NCBI RefSeq assembly: GCF_000377565.1
Contig: NZ_KB898356.1
Span: 62,001 to 126,000 of the forward strand
Direction: 5' to 3'
From: Rhizobium sp. 2MFCol3.1
GTDB taxonomy: Bacteria > Pseudomonadota > Alphaproteobacteria > Rhizobiales > Rhizobiaceae
DNA length: 64,000 nt
Made by a program: the position numbers and the translations under genes. The notes under the pieces are model-generated. The model worked only from the letters and a program-made list of their open reading frames with translations, ran no database searches and was not told the DNA's origin. Below are positions 38,462-47,714 of the stretch, piece by piece. The first letter of the stretch is position 1. Each line of letters starts with the position of its first letter.

Positions 38462-38491
38462 AAAAAGCCCGCCGCGATCGTCGCGGCGGGC
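38462..38491 (-). terminator. Rho-independent terminator of the EF-hand gene
   Basis: An 11-bp perfect stem GCCCGCCGCGA / TCGCGGCGGGC (38467-38491) with a 3-nt loop, followed on the minus strand by five T (38466-38462). It ends 8 bp before the -35 of the solo DUF2442 promoter. Confidence 0.88.
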
Positions 38492-38528
38492 TCGGATGTC
38501 TATCGGTTCCCGTCTCGCGAGCCCGTTT

Positions 38529-39170
38529 TTACAGGAATGGGCGCTGCGGCATGTCGGCGATCGAGATGACGCCGTCCTTGTTGGTGTCCATCCGCGTGAA
38601 GAACTTCTCGAAGGCGGCTTCGGCTTCCTGCTTGGAAATCTGGCCGTTCTCGTCCGTGTCGATGCGCTGCATGATCAGGAGTTCGCGGATCATGCCTGGG
38701 CCGCGCATGCCGTGTCGGCCTGGGCCACGACCGGCTTCGTCCTGCGGCGGTGCGGGCTGGCCTGCGTCGGCATCGGCCGGCGGCGGGGCGGGCGGGGCTT
38801 CGTCATCGGCCGCCATGTCTTCGGCAGGCGCCTTCATCTTGGCCATCTGCGCTTCGTGATACTTGCGGATTTCGCCCGGTGTCAGCGAGCCGTCATTGTT
38901 GGTGTCGATCGCCGCGAAGATCGCTTCCATGCCCTTTTGGGCTTCGTCCTTGGAGATCTGGCCATCCTTGTTCGTGTCGAACTGCTGCAGCATGCGCACG
39001 AAGACGACTTCCCGCATCACCGGCCCGCGCATTCCGCCGCCCATCATCGCGTGGTGTGGCCTTGGCGGATGCTTGTGCTTGTCGCCGGGCGCGGCAAAAC
39101 TGCTGCCGGCTGCGGTACCGACAATCAAGACGGAGGAAAGTGCGGCCAGTATCAGCTTGTTCCGAGACAT
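38529..39170 (-). CDS. Secreted four-EF-hand calcium-binding protein
   Basis: A 213-aa exported protein with a signal peptide (about 1-27, ending GSSFAA). It has four canonical EF-hand loops: DTNKDGQISKDE (65-76), DTNNDGSLTPGE (89-100), DTDENGQISKQE (171-182) and DTNKDGVISIAD (195-206). They are arranged as two pairs separated by an acidic Pro/Ala-rich linker (about 112-150). A His/Met/Gly-rich N-terminus (PPRPHHAMMGGGMRG) could bind other metals. The RBS AGGAA is clear and a terminator follows. Probably a periplasmic calcium buffer or sensor; its partner is unknown. Confidence 0.85.
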   Translation of the reverse strand: MSRNKLILAALSSVLIVGTAAGSSFAAPGDKHKHPPRPHHAMMGGGMRGPVMREVVFVRMLQQFDTNKDGQISKDEAQKGMEAIFAAIDTNNDGSLTPGEIRKYHEAQMAKMKAPAEDMAADDEAPPAPPPADADAGQPAPPQDEAGRGPGRHGMRGPGMIRELLIMQRIDTDENGQISKQEAEAAFEKFFTRMDTNKDGVISIADMPQRPFL

Positions 39171-39280
39171 TTGGGTTCCTTTCAGTGTGCAATCTCATTG
39201 GGGATCACAGACGAAAAGGTATGGCGGACAAGCCCGATTACCCAGTTAAACATCGGTAAGCTGGATGAAACTTTCGTAAT

Positions 39281-40000
39281 TTAGCCGGTAATATTGGGCG
39301 TAATCTTGCCAAGGAAATCAGTAAGATCGTCAGTCACGAAGTCGATGTGATCGTCCTCGCCGCTGGTCTTTTCCCACCACTCGACGACAGTGTCCTCGAG
39401 ATTGTTGGGCACCAGCAGAACGGTCTGCATGCCAAGCGCCTTCGGCGCGATCAGGTTGCGTGGCAGATCCTCGAACATTGCAGCCTTCTGCGTCTCGACG
39501 CGCTTCAGCTGGGTGAACTTGTCATAGGTCTGCTGCGCCGGCTTCGGCACGAACTCGGCGGCCACGATGTCGAAGATATCGTCGAAATGGTCGAGAATCC
39601 CAAGCGCGCCGGCCGCCATCTCCGCATGCTTGACGCTGCCGTTCGTGAAGATGAACTTGCGGCCGGGCAGCGCCTTGATCGCGGCACCCAGTTCCGGCTG
39701 GGCCGTCAGGCTGGAATAGTCGATCGCATGCGCCTTCTCGAGGAAGTCGTTGGGATCGACGCCGTGGTGGATCATCAGCCCCTGCAGCGTCGTGCCGTGA
39801 TCGTAATAATACTGCTTCTGCAGCTTGCGCGCCTCGTCCAGCTCCATCTGCAGCAGCGTCGAGACATAGGCCGTCATGTTCTTGTCGATCTGCGCGAACA
39901 GATTGACGTGATGCGGATAGAGTGTGTTGTCGAGGTCGAAGACCCACTCTGTCACATGCGAGAAGTCGGAATGGGTGGGCGTGCGATCGATCTTGCTCAT
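39281..40000 (-). CDS. HAD-family pyrimidine 5'-nucleotidase
   Basis: A 239-aa HAD phosphatase of the SDT1-like group. Motif I is FDLDNTLYP, motif II FTNGSVKH, motif III has Lys in FVPKPAQQTYDKF, and motif IV is MFEDLPRNL. It probably dephosphorylates UMP/CMP. The start is ATG 40000 (MSKIDRTPTHSDFSHV); the frame opens 17 codons earlier. In rhizobia this gene is commonly near dapD. Confidence 0.85.
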   Translation of the reverse strand: MSKIDRTPTHSDFSHVTEWVFDLDNTLYPHHVNLFAQIDKNMTAYVSTLLQMELDEARKLQKQYYYDHGTTLQGLMIHHGVDPNDFLEKAHAIDYSSLTAQPELGAAIKALPGRKFIFTNGSVKHAEMAAGALGILDHFDDIFDIVAAEFVPKPAQQTYDKFTQLKRVETQKAAMFEDLPRNLIAPKALGMQTVLLVPNNLEDTVVEWWEKTSGEDDHIDFVTDDLTDFLGKITPNITG

Positions 40001-40120
40001 CCTTGCCTTATGCCACGCGTCGCCTTCGATTGAAATCCGGAATGCGACCATTCACGCCGGCCGATTGATCGCCTGACGTGATCGCACTAGTTTTCCGGCA
40101 CAAGAAACGAGGAGGCGAAG

Positions 40121-40891
40121 ATGAATCAGGCTGAAAAGGCAAAGACGTTCGGCGCGCTACACCAGAAGGGCAATCCCGTCGTTCTCTACAATGTGTGGGA
40201 CGCGGGAACGGCAAAGGCCGTGACCGAGGCGGGCGCCAAGGCGCTGGCGACGGGCAGCTGGTCGGTCGCCGCCGCGCAGGGCTATGGCGATGGCGAGAAA
40301 ATCCCGATGGAGGCGCTGGTCGCAACCACCCGCCAGATCACCGCGGTCAACGATCTGCCGCTCTCCGTCGATTTCGAGGGCGCCTATTCCACCGATCCCT
40401 TACGCGCTGCCGCCAATGTCGAAAAGCTGCTCGATGCCGGCGCGATCGGCATCAATTTCGAGGATCAGGTGGTGGGTGGTGACGGGCTGCATCCGGTCGA
40501 GAAACAGGCCGCCCGCATCCGCGCCATCCGCGAGATGGCGGATCGCCGCGGCATCGCGTTCTTCATCAATGCGCGCACCGACCTGTTCTTGCGCGAAGGT
40601 GATCTTGCCAAGCATGCTGGTCTAGTCGAGGAGGCGCTGGAGCGTGGCAAGGCTTATGCCGCCGCCGGTGCCGATGGCTTCTTTGTGCCCTGGTTGATCG
40701 ATGAAGCCTTGATCGAGAAGATCTGCGCCGCGTCGCCGCTGCCTGTCAATATCATGATGCGGCCGGGCGCGCCTGATGTGAAGATGCTGGCGGAGCTTGG
40801 TGTCAGCCGTGTCAGCTATGGGCCGGGGCCGTATCGGGCGATGATGGAGAAGCTGAAAGAGGCAGCCGCGGCGGTTTACGGGACGCTATGA
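40121..40891 (+). CDS. Isocitrate lyase/PEP mutase superfamily protein
   Basis: A 256-aa alpha/beta-barrel protein. VLYNVWDAGTAKAVTEAGAK is the N-terminal signature, with the Mg-binding acidic residues in LSVDFEGAYS and INFEDQV, and FFINARTDLFL later. It lacks the KKCGH catalytic loop of true isocitrate lyase, so it is more likely a lyase or mutase acting on a 2-hydroxyacid or phosphonate-like substrate. It starts with AGGAGG upstream and is followed by a long inverted repeat. Confidence 0.82.
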   Translation: MNQAEKAKTFGALHQKGNPVVLYNVWDAGTAKAVTEAGAKALATGSWSVAAAQGYGDGEKIPMEALVATTRQITAVNDLPLSVDFEGAYSTDPLRAAANVEKLLDAGAIGINFEDQVVGGDGLHPVEKQAARIRAIREMADRRGIAFFINARTDLFLREGDLAKHAGLVEEALERGKAYAAAGADGFFVPWLIDEALIEKICAASPLPVNIMMRPGAPDVKMLAELGVSRVSYGPGPYRAMMEKLKEAAAAVYGTL

Positions 40892-40897
40892 GGTAGA

Positions 40898-41051
40898 CCC
40901 CTCCCCAACCCCTCCCCACAAGGGGGAGGGGCTAAGTCGTGGCAACGTCCGCGAAAACTCGCACAACTAAAGTTCGTTGAGAGGCTTCGCCTTAGTGGGG
41001 AGGGTGCGCCCAGCAAGCCCCTCCCCCTTGTGGGGAGGGGTTGGGGAGGGG
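40898..41051. repeat. Intergenic palindromic repeat with 36-bp perfect inverted arms
   Basis: The arm at 40898-40933 recurs as its exact reverse complement at 41016-41051, with 82 bp between. Each arm also holds a smaller hairpin (CCCCTCCCC ... GGGGAGGGG type). It lies between the convergent ends of the PEP-mutase-like gene and argB, so both messages can end in a long stem. It is related in style to the repeats at 7675 and 59749. Confidence 0.85.
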
Positions 41052-41086
41052 ACTTCACCCCGACCGCAACAGAAAAACGACCGCCC

Positions 41087-41974
41087 CTAAGGAACGATCA
41101 GCGTACCCGCGCCGCGCTCGGTGAAGATCTCGAGCAGCACGGAATGCGCGGTCTTGCCGTTGAGGATGACGACACCCTGCACGCCGGCCTTGATCGCGTC
41201 GATGCAGGTCTCGACCTTCGGGATCATGCCGCCGGAGATCGTGCCGTCGGCGATCAGCTGGTGGGCCTGCGAGACCGAGAGTTCCTTGATCAGGTTGCCC
41301 TGCTTGTCGAGGACACCGGGAACGTCGGTGAGGAACAAGAGGCGCGTCGCGTTGAGCGCGCCGGCAATGGCGCCTGCGAACGTGTCGGCATTGATGTTGT
41401 AGGTCGCGCCGTCGCGGCCCGGAGCAACCGGGGCGATGACGGGGATCATTTCCGAGCGGGCCAGAAGGTCGATCAGCGTGCGGTCGACTTCAACCACTTC
41501 GCCGACGAAGCCGAGGTCGAGAACGCGCTCGATGTTGCTGTCGGGGTCCTTGATGGTCTTCCGCGCCTTTTCGGCGAAGACCATGTTGCCGTCCTTGCCG
41601 CAAAGGCCGATCGCCCATTCGCCCGTCTGGTTGATCAGCGCGACGATTTCCTTGTTGATCGAGCCGGCGAGAACCATTTCGACGATCTCGACCGTCTTGG
41701 CGTCGGTGACGCGCAGGCCGCCTTCGAATTTCGATTCGATACCCATCTTCGTCAGCATCGCGCCGATCTGCGGGCCGCCGCCGTGCACGACGATCGGGTT
41801 GACGCCCGACTGCTTCAGAAGCGCGATATCGCTGGCAAAGGCCTTGCCGAGCTCGGGATTGCCCATGGCATGGCCGCCGTATTTCACGACGATCGTCTTG
41901 TTTTCGTAACGCTGCATGAAGGGCAGCGCCTGCGCCAGCAGCCGTGCCTGGATTTCGCTTTCGGTCTCGGTCAT
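41087..41974 (-). CDS. argB: Acetylglutamate kinase
   Basis: Phosphorylates N-acetylglutamate, the second and usually arginine-inhibited step of arginine synthesis. It is 295 aa from ATG 41974 ([18 protein letters not shown]). The amino-acid kinase motifs are [22 protein letters not shown] and [18 protein letters not shown]. The frame opens 42 codons upstream, which is not supported. In related genomes it follows engB; here an ECF sigma module lies between. Confidence 0.95.
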   Translation of the reverse strand: MTETESEIQARLLAQALPFMQRYENKTIVVKYGGHAMGNPELGKAFASDIALLKQSGVNPIVVHGGGPQIGAMLTKMGIESKFEGGLRVTDAKTVEIVEMVLAGSINKEIVALINQTGEWAIGLCGKDGNMVFAEKARKTIKDPDSNIERVLDLGFVGEVVEVDRTLIDLLARSEMIPVIAPVAPGRDGATYNINADTFAGAIAGALNATRLLFLTDVPGVLDKQGNLIKELSVSQAHQLIADGTISGGMIPKVETCIDAIKAGVQGVVILNGKTAHSVLLEIFTERGAGTLIVP

Positions 41975-42137
41975 CGGATACCCCGCAGAAAAATGGTTGC
42001 GGCCTTTTATCCCAAGTTTTTGACAGATGGAATAATCAATGGCCCGATAGTTCGCGCAATTTGCCCACACCCCGCCGTCTTGCCAAGCGTGAGCGAACAC
42101 CCATAGTTAGGGTAGGACATTGGGGAAGAGACACGGC

Positions 42138-42677
42138 ATGACGAGCGAGGAAATCGCCGAACTGATCGGCCGGGTTGCAATGCGCGACCGAAAGGCTTTC
42201 GTGGCTCTGTACCGTGAAACAAGCCCGAAACTTTTTGCGATCTGCCTGCGTATCTTGAAGGACAAGACGGAGGGGGAGGAAGCATTGCAAGAGGTCTATA
42301 TCAAGGTCTGGCAACGCGCTTCCGCCTTTGCGATCTCTTCGGGAACGCCTTCGTCCTGGCTTGCGGCGATCGCGCGCAACCAGGCGATCGATACGCTCAG
42401 AAGCCGCAAGCCGGTAGCCGACGAATTGGACAGCGCCTATGATCTCGCAGACAGCCAACTTGATCCGGAAGCGACAACTGTGATCCGCGATGAAGGAAGG
42501 CGGATTGACACCTGCATGGAACAGTTGGAAGCTGATCGTGCGGTGGCGGTCAGACGGGCTTATGTCGAAGGGCTGAGCTATCAGGAACTGGCCGGTGAGT
42601 TCGGCGTGCCCCTGAACACGATGCGCACATGGCTGCGGCGCAGCCTATTGAAGCTGAGAGAGTGCCTGGAACGATGA
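42138..42677 (+). CDS. ECF-family RNA polymerase sigma factor
   Basis: A 179-aa group-4 sigma factor. Region 2 is FVALYRETSPKLFAICLRIL with EEALQEVYIKVWQRA and SWLAAIARNQAIDTLRSRK. Region 4 is AYVEGLSYQELAGEFGVPLN with TMRTWLRRSLLKLRECL. ATG 42138 (MTSEEIAELIGRVAMRD) is preferred over a TTG at 42120. Its stop overlaps the anti-sigma ATG (ATGA). The pair resembles SigK/RskA-type systems. It diverges from argB. Confidence 0.9.
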   Translation: MTSEEIAELIGRVAMRDRKAFVALYRETSPKLFAICLRILKDKTEGEEALQEVYIKVWQRASAFAISSGTPSSWLAAIARNQAIDTLRSRKPVADELDSAYDLADSQLDPEATTVIRDEGRRIDTCMEQLEADRAVAVRRAYVEGLSYQELAGEFGVPLNTMRTWLRRSLLKLRECLER

Positions 42678-43402
42678 CGTCGTCCGATCAAAGCAAGGGA
42701 GGTCGCTCCCGCGATGAGGTACTCGCCGGTGAGTATGTTCTCGGTGTTCTCTCTTTCCAGGATCGGCGTGTCGTAGAGGACCGCATGCGGGTCGACCGGC
42801 AGTTCGCCGCGATCGTCAGCCGCTGGGAGGCGAACCTCTCCACCTTCAATGATGATTATGACGCCGTCACCCCCGGCCAGGAAACCTTCAAGCAGGTCGA
42901 AGCCCGCCTGTTCGGCACCCCGCAGCAGGCAGCCGTGCCGGGTAGAGGTGTCTGGAATTCCCTTTTCTTCTGGCGCTGTCTCGCCGCCGTCTCGCTCGTC
43001 ATCACGTCGGCTGCCCTGTCGCTGACGGTCGCGACGGTATCGCCGCTGAAGCCGACCGTCCCGCCGCTGGTCGCGCAATTGTCGGGACCTGCAAGCCAGG
43101 TCAATCTGCTGGCGTCTTATGAGGCCCAAACCGGCCGGATGCGGATCATTCCGGTCGCCGCAGGCAAGCCGGAGGAGAAGTCGCTCGAGCTGTGGCTGTT
43201 GCCCGAAGGCGGCACGCCGAAGTCGCTCGGCATCTTCGCGGCGGGAGAGGGCGGCGATGGCGAACTGGTCATCCCCGTGGACATGCGTTCCGCCATCGGC
43301 GAGGGCACGAGCTTCGCGGTCAGCCTCGAACCCTTCGGCGGCTCGCCGACGGGCGCGCCGACCGGCCCCGTCGTTGCAAGCGGTGCCGCGCACCGGCCGT
43401 AA
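42674..43402 (+). CDS. Membrane anti-sigma factor, RskA/anti-sigma-K type
   Basis: A 242-aa single-pass protein. The N-terminal cytoplasmic anti-sigma domain (DEVLAGEYVLGVLSFQDRR, about 14-85) is followed by one membrane helix near residues 98-118 (CLAAVSLVITSAALSLTVAT) and a periplasmic RskA domain (KSLELWLLPEGGTPKSLGIF). It holds the sigma factor until a signal triggers release. Translation is coupled to the sigma gene. Confidence 0.88.
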   Translation: MTSSDQSKGGRSRDEVLAGEYVLGVLSFQDRRVVEDRMRVDRQFAAIVSRWEANLSTFNDDYDAVTPGQETFKQVEARLFGTPQQAAVPGRGVWNSLFFWRCLAAVSLVITSAALSLTVATVSPLKPTVPPLVAQLSGPASQVNLLASYEAQTGRMRIIPVAAGKPEEKSLELWLLPEGGTPKSLGIFAAGEGGDGELVIPVDMRSAIGEGTSFAVSLEPFGGSPTGAPTGPVVASGAAHRP

Positions 43403-43410
43403 GATCGGCT

Positions 43411-43438
43411 GAAACTTTTTCTGGCAACCTTCCGTAGA
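43411..43438 (+). promoter_or_regulatory. Possible ECF-type promoter upstream of the fasciclin gene
   Basis: GAAAC (43411-43415), 17-bp spacer, CGTAGA (43433-43438). This has the style of ECF promoters and could be the target of the adjacent sigma factor. I could not find a clear second copy upstream of the sigma gene, so this is weak. Confidence 0.3.
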
Positions 43439-43507
43439 TCCTCATGTCCCAGCGACGCTGATGCATTCAGCCGGCGACCCGCGAGCGGACGGATGAGGAG
43501 AACAGTC

Positions 43508-44065
43508 ATGATCAAGTCCGCACTGCGCACGGCAGCCCTTGCAGTCGCCGTATCCGCAATCGCCTTTGCCGCGCAGGCCAAGAACCCGATGGTCGGTGGC
43601 GCCGCCATGTATCCAACCAAGAACATCGTCCAGAATGCCATGAAGTCGAAGGATCACACGACGCTGGTCGCCGCCGTCAAGGCAGCCGGCCTGGTCTCGA
43701 CGCTCGAGGGCAAGGGTCCGTTCACGGTCTTCGCGCCGACCAACGAAGCTTTCGCCGCACTCCCCGCCGGCACCGTCGATACGCTGCTGAAGCCTGAGAA
43801 CAAGGCCAAGCTCACCAAGATACTCACCTGCCACGTGGTGGCTGCCGATGCCATGGCCAAGACCGTCGCCAAGATGATCAAGGACGATGGCGGCGAGCAT
43901 GACATCAAGACGGTCGGCGGCTGCGTGCTGAAGGCCAAGGAAGACATGGGCAAGATCACGCTGACCGACGAAAGCGGCGGCGTTGCCCATGTCACGATCG
44001 CCGACGTCAAGCAGTCGAACGGCGTCATTCACGTCATCGACAAGGTCTTGCTGCCGAAGATGTAA
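43508..44065 (+). CDS. Secreted fasciclin (FAS1) domain protein
   Basis: A 185-aa exported protein. The signal peptide is at about 1-24 (ending FAAQA). One FAS1 domain follows: TLVAAVKAAGLVSTLEGKGP, FTVFAPTNEAFAALPAG (H1 motif) and VIHVIDKVLLP (H2). It probably mediates adhesion or cell-surface interaction; a rhizobial FAS1 protein (Nex18-like) has been linked to symbiosis. It is downstream of the sigma/anti-sigma pair and is a likely target. Confidence 0.88.
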   Translation: MIKSALRTAALAVAVSAIAFAAQAKNPMVGGAAMYPTKNIVQNAMKSKDHTTLVAAVKAAGLVSTLEGKGPFTVFAPTNEAFAALPAGTVDTLLKPENKAKLTKILTCHVVAADAMAKTVAKMIKDDGGEHDIKTVGGCVLKAKEDMGKITLTDESGGVAHVTIADVKQSNGVIHVIDKVLLPKM

Positions 44066-44123
44066 TCTTGAGTTCAGGCAGCAAACGGGGGCGCCCTGTC
44101 AACACCACTGGGGCGCCTCCACC

Positions 44124-44780
44124 TCACTTCCAGTGATCGGCGCCCACGGTGAGCGCGATCGCCTCGCGCAGATCGTCCAGCCCTTCGCTCTTTTCGGACG
44201 AGGTAGCGATGATCCCGGGATAGGCGGCGGGGCGCTTCTTGATCTTCTCGGCCGTCTCGGCAAGCAGCTTCACCACCGCCGGCGGCTTGATCTTGTCGGT
44301 CTTGGTCAGCACCACCTGATAGGAGACGGCGGCCTTGTCGAGCAGGTCGAGAACCTCGTCGTCGTTCTTCTTGATGCCGTGGCGGCTGTCGATCAGCACA
44401 TAGACGCGCTTCAGCGTCGCGCGACCGCGCAGATAGTCGAACACCAGCTTGGTCCAGGCATCGACATGCTCCTTCGGCGCCTTGGCGTAGCCGTAGCCCG
44501 GCATGTCGACCAGCGCCATTGGCGGCAGATCGCCGGCCTCGCCGGAATAGCCCTCGGGCACGAAATAGTTCAGTTCCTGCGTACGCCCCGGCGTGTTCGA
44601 GGTGCGCGCCAGACCATGCTGGCCGACGAGCGCGTTGATCAGCGACGACTTGCCGACATTCGAGCGGCCGGCAAAGGCCACCTCGGCCGGCCCTTCCGGC
44701 GGCAGGAACTTCAGGGAGGGCACGCCACGGATGAAGATCCAGGGGCGGCCGAAGAGCGGCTTGTCTTTATTGTCGGTCAT
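44124..44780 (-). CDS. engB: Ribosome biogenesis GTPase EngB (YihA/YsxC)
   Basis: A 218-aa GTPase for large ribosomal subunit assembly. G1 is [15 protein letters not shown]3 [13 protein letters not shown]4 TKTDK, and the N-terminal [20 protein letters not shown] is typical. It is downstream of yidC, but a strong terminator lies between. A short GGCGCCC/GGGCGCC hairpin (44090-44117) separates its end from the convergent FAS1 gene. Confidence 0.95.
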   Translation of the reverse strand: MTDNKDKPLFGRPWIFIRGVPSLKFLPPEGPAEVAFAGRSNVGKSSLINALVGQHGLARTSNTPGRTQELNYFVPEGYSGEAGDLPPMALVDMPGYGYAKAPKEHVDAWTKLVFDYLRGRATLKRVYVLIDSRHGIKKNDDEVLDLLDKAAVSYQVVLTKTDKIKPPAVVKLLAETAEKIKKRPAAYPGIIATSSEKSEGLDDLREAIALTVGADHWK

Positions 44781-44892
44781 TCGGCCTTTTCCAGCGCGTC
44801 CAATTCCAGTGAACCTATGGCATTCAGGTTTCGGGCGATTTTGTCAACCGGCAGGCCTGATTGTCGCGAGAAGCATCCCGGTGCCACAAAAG

Positions 44893-44920
44893 AAAAAGCC
44901 CCGGCGAACCGGGGCTTTTT
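44893..44920 (-). terminator. Rho-independent terminator directly after yidC
   Basis: On the minus strand AAAAAGCCCCGG, loop TTCG, CCGGGGCTTTTT: a 12-bp stem with a built-in T-run, starting 2 nt after the yidC stop codon. It should end the rpmH-rnpA-yidC transcript, so engB needs read-through or its own promoter. Confidence 0.9.
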
Positions 44921-44921
44921 G

Positions 44922-46712
44922 CTATTTCTCTGTCGGCGCCGGCTTTCGCTTGAACAGCCCCTTCAGATTGTCGAAGAGCTCGATCTTCACGCCGTGGCGG
45001 CGCATGATGACGCCCTGCTGGATGACTGACAGCGTGTTGTTCCAGGCCCAGTAGATGACCAGACCGGCCGGGAAGCTTGCCAGCATGAAGGTGAAGACCA
45101 GCGGCATCCAGTTGAAGATCATCGCCTGCGTCGGATCCGGCGGAGTCGGGTTCATGCGCATCTGCAGGAACATCGTGACGCCCATGATCAGCGGCCATAC
45201 GCCGAGATGCAGGAAGGTCGGAGCGGCGAACGGCAGCAGGCCGAACAGGTTGATGAACGAGGTCGGATCGGGCGCCGAAAGGTCCTGGATCCAGCCGAAG
45301 AACGGCGCGTGGCGCATCTCGATGGTGATGTAGATCACCTTGTAGAGCGAGAAGAAGATCGGGATCTGCAGCGCGATCGGCCAGCAACCGGCGATCGGGT
45401 TGATCTTCTCTTCCTTGTAGAGCGCCATGGTCGCCTGCTGTAGGCCCATGCGGTCGTCGCCGAACTTCGCCTTCAGCTCTTCCATCTTCGGCTGCACGCG
45501 CTTCATGTTCGCCATCGAAGCGTACTGCTTGCTGGCGAGCGGGAAGAACAGCGCCTTGACGACGATCGTGGTCATCAGGATCGCGACGCCGAAGTTGCCG
45601 AAGTAACGGAAGAAGAAGTCCATCAGTTTGAACATCGGCTTCGTCAGGAAGTAGAACCAACCCCAGTCGATCAGGCGGTCGAAGCGCGGGATCTGGTAGG
45701 TTGCCTCGTAGCCGTCGATGACGGGAACTTCCTTGGCGCCGGCAAAGACAAGGTTCTTCAGTTCGAGCGACTGGCCAGGCGCGACGGTGACGGCGTTCTG
45801 CTTGTAGTCGGCCTGGAAGCGCGGCTGGCCATCGGTGAAGTGGCTGAAGCGGGCGTCGTAGGCGGTCGTCTGCGGCGGAATGATCGTCGCGGCCCAGTAC
45901 TTGTCGGTGATGCCGAGCCAGCCACCAGTCGCCGTTGCCGGCGTCACGGCTTCCTTCTCGACGGAAGCATACTTGCTCTCGATCAGGCCGTCTTCGCCGA
46001 TCACGCCGATGAAGCCTTCGTGCAGCACGTAGGTCGAAGCGACGGCGGGCTTGTTGTAGCGCGTCACGCGGCCGTAGGAGGACAGCGCCGCAGGTGCCTG
46101 GCCGGCATTGGTGATCTTGTCGGTGATCGTGAACATGTAGCGTTCGTCGACCGAGATCGTGCGGGCGAATGTGATGCCCTTGTCATTGGTGTAGGTCAGC
46201 GTGACCGGGGTCTTTTCGGTCAGCTTCGCGCCTTCGGGAGCCGTCCAGAGCGTCGAGGGGCCGGGGACGTTGCCGGTCGCGGCGTCGCCGATGTAGCCGA
46301 GTTCGGCGAAGTAGCCGTCCTTGGTTTCCGACGGGCTGAACAGCGTGATGATCGGGCTCGAGTCATCCACTGTCTCGTGGTAGCCCTTGAGCTTCAGGTC
46401 GTCGAGGCGGCCGCCGGCAAGGTTGATCGAGCCGGAAAGCGCTGCCGTGTCGATGATGACGCGCGGGTTCTTGGCAAGGGCATCGGCCAGCGACGTGGTC
46501 GCCGGCGCCTGGCCGGTCGGAGCAGCGCCATTCGTCTGCGCGCCATTCGCTGCCGGCGTCTGCGTCTGCTGGGTCGTCTGCTGTGCCTTCTGGGCAAGCT
46601 CGGCCTTGCGTTGCGCTTCGATGCGCGGATTCATGTAAAGGAATTGCCACCCGAGAACGATCAGCACGGAGAGAGCGATCGCAATGAAGTAGTTGCGGTT
46701 GTTTTGCATCAT
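44922..46712 (-). CDS. yidC: Membrane protein insertase YidC
   Basis: A 596-aa inner-membrane insertase/chaperone working alone or with SecYEG. The N-terminal anchor is [18 protein letters not shown] (about 8-25). A Gln/Ala/Thr-rich linker and a large periplasmic domain follow (to about 360). The conserved five-helix core includes the positively charged groove near [20 protein letters not shown]. The start MMQNNRNYF overlaps the rnpA stop in an ATGA. Normal length for alphaproteobacteria. Confidence 0.96.
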   Translation of the reverse strand: MMQNNRNYFIAIALSVLIVLGWQFLYMNPRIEAQRKAELAQKAQQTTQQTQTPAANGAQTNGAAPTGQAPATTSLADALAKNPRVIIDTAALSGSINLAGGRLDDLKLKGYHETVDDSSPIITLFSPSETKDGYFAELGYIGDAATGNVPGPSTLWTAPEGAKLTEKTPVTLTYTNDKGITFARTISVDERYMFTITDKITNAGQAPAALSSYGRVTRYNKPAVASTYVLHEGFIGVIGEDGLIESKYASVEKEAVTPATATGGWLGITDKYWAATIIPPQTTAYDARFSHFTDGQPRFQADYKQNAVTVAPGQSLELKNLVFAGAKEVPVIDGYEATYQIPRFDRLIDWGWFYFLTKPMFKLMDFFFRYFGNFGVAILMTTIVVKALFFPLASKQYASMANMKRVQPKMEELKAKFGDDRMGLQQATMALYKEEKINPIAGCWPIALQIPIFFSLYKVIYITIEMRHAPFFGWIQDLSAPDPTSFINLFGLLPFAAPTFLHLGVWPLIMGVTMFLQMRMNPTPPDPTQAMIFNWMPLVFTFMLASFPAGLVIYWAWNNTLSVIQQGVIMRRHGVKIELFDNLKGLFKRKPAPTEK

Positions 46713-47122
46713 ACGTTCCTGGGGCGGCCGTCTCCGGACCGCTTGTGTTTCGGCTTCGTCTCGACGCGAGCCGTAAGCTCAGCGGCTAATTGATGGAAGG
46801 ATGCTTGGAGCACGTCCCTTCGCGCGACAACCACATAGTCGTGTCCGGGCTTCATTGCAAACCCTGCATGCAGCCGTACCGCCTCTTTCAGGCGCCGACG
46901 CATGCGGTTTCTTTCAACCGCGTTGCCATGCTTCTTGGTGACGGTGAAGCCGACGCGGGCTTCGGTATCGGGTTCCTTCCTGTCGAGCACCTCGAGAAGG
47001 AAGAATCCACCCCTGCGTTTTTCGCCATTGCGAACAGCAAGAAACTGCGGGCGGCTTTTCAGCCGCCCGGCAGTTATTTTGGGATCTTTGGTCGTCGGAT
47101 CGCCCGTCATCTGATCGGGCAC
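46709..47122 (-). CDS. rnpA: Ribonuclease P protein component
   Basis: The protein subunit of RNase P, which matures tRNA 5' ends. It is 137 aa, slightly long. The RNA-binding signature is [18 protein letters not shown], preceded by [10 protein letters not shown]. The start at 47122 ([13 protein letters not shown]) lies 8 nt after rpmH; the internal ATG at 47110 is an alternative. It is part of the universal rpmH-rnpA-yidC order. Confidence 0.94.
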   Translation of the reverse strand: MPDQMTGDPTTKDPKITAGRLKSRPQFLAVRNGEKRRGGFFLLEVLDRKEPDTEARVGFTVTKKHGNAVERNRMRRRLKEAVRLHAGFAMKPGHDYVVVARRDVLQASFHQLAAELTARVETKPKHKRSGDGRPRNV

Positions 47123-47130
47123 TTCCGGCC

Positions 47131-47265
47131 TTAGGCCGAAAGACGCTTGCGGCCGCGGCCGCGACGAGCAACGATGACCTTACGGCCGCCCTTGGTAGCC
47201 ATACGTGCACGGAAACCGTGACGACGCTTGCGAACAAGCTTGGAAGGTTGGTAAGTACGCTTCAT
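47131..47265 (-). CDS. rpmH: 50S ribosomal protein L34
   Basis: A 44-aa basic protein starting [18 protein letters not shown] and ending GRKRLSA, the complete L34 pattern. It is read directly from the minus strand between cat at 47263-47265 and the TAA complement at 47131-47133. It is first in the rpmH-rnpA-yidC transcript. A TTGCAT-A-ATGCAA palindrome lies upstream at 47303-47315. Confidence 0.97.
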   Translation of the reverse strand: MKRTYQPSKLVRKRRHGFRARMATKGGRKVIVARRGRGRKRLSA

Positions 47266-47714
47266 TTATTTTAATCACCGCGGAGTGCGGCCCTTCTTGA
47301 ATTTGCATAATGCAAGGAGCGTTGTTTTTCGAACGGCGGGAGGCTCAAAAAGCCTTATATGACCGGACGTGCGGCGGCTTATACGGACGAAGGTCGCGAA
47401 AGTCAATTATCGCAGGGAGAATCCGCTCTGCTCGCCTCTTGGGTGTGAAAATTAGCAGATGCTGTTAATGATTGCGCCGTCGGGCGCACATCGCGGCCGC
47501 TATCATTTTATTCCGTTTCCGCAGCCCAAACGTGCGCTTATCCAGCCTCTGTGCGTTTTTCGCGCAAAAAATCGCGTCGGCAACCATCGTTCATGGATGA
47601 TTTTTTATAGTAGCCGGCGAAAATATCGGAAATTCAACATTAATTGTTTTAGCGCAATTTGATCTAACGGCCGGGCATCCAGTTTTCGGCCTCTAGTCTT
47701 ATTGGGGGGATCCT
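47266..47714. other. Intergenic region between rpmH and chemoreceptor gene
   Basis: A 449-bp divergent gap, more AT-rich toward its right side. It must contain the rpmH promoter (minus) and the chemoreceptor promoter (plus). The only structure I see is the 13-bp palindrome at 47303-47315. A 67-codon plus-strand frame at 47459-47662 has no ribosome site and no recognisable features and is not called. No dnaA gene or obvious DnaA-box cluster is seen. Confidence 0.6.

Noticed and set aside
47459..47662. 67-codon plus-strand frame in the rpmH-chemoreceptor gap
   Set aside because: No ribosome-binding site, no recognisable features and unlike neighbouring coding composition.
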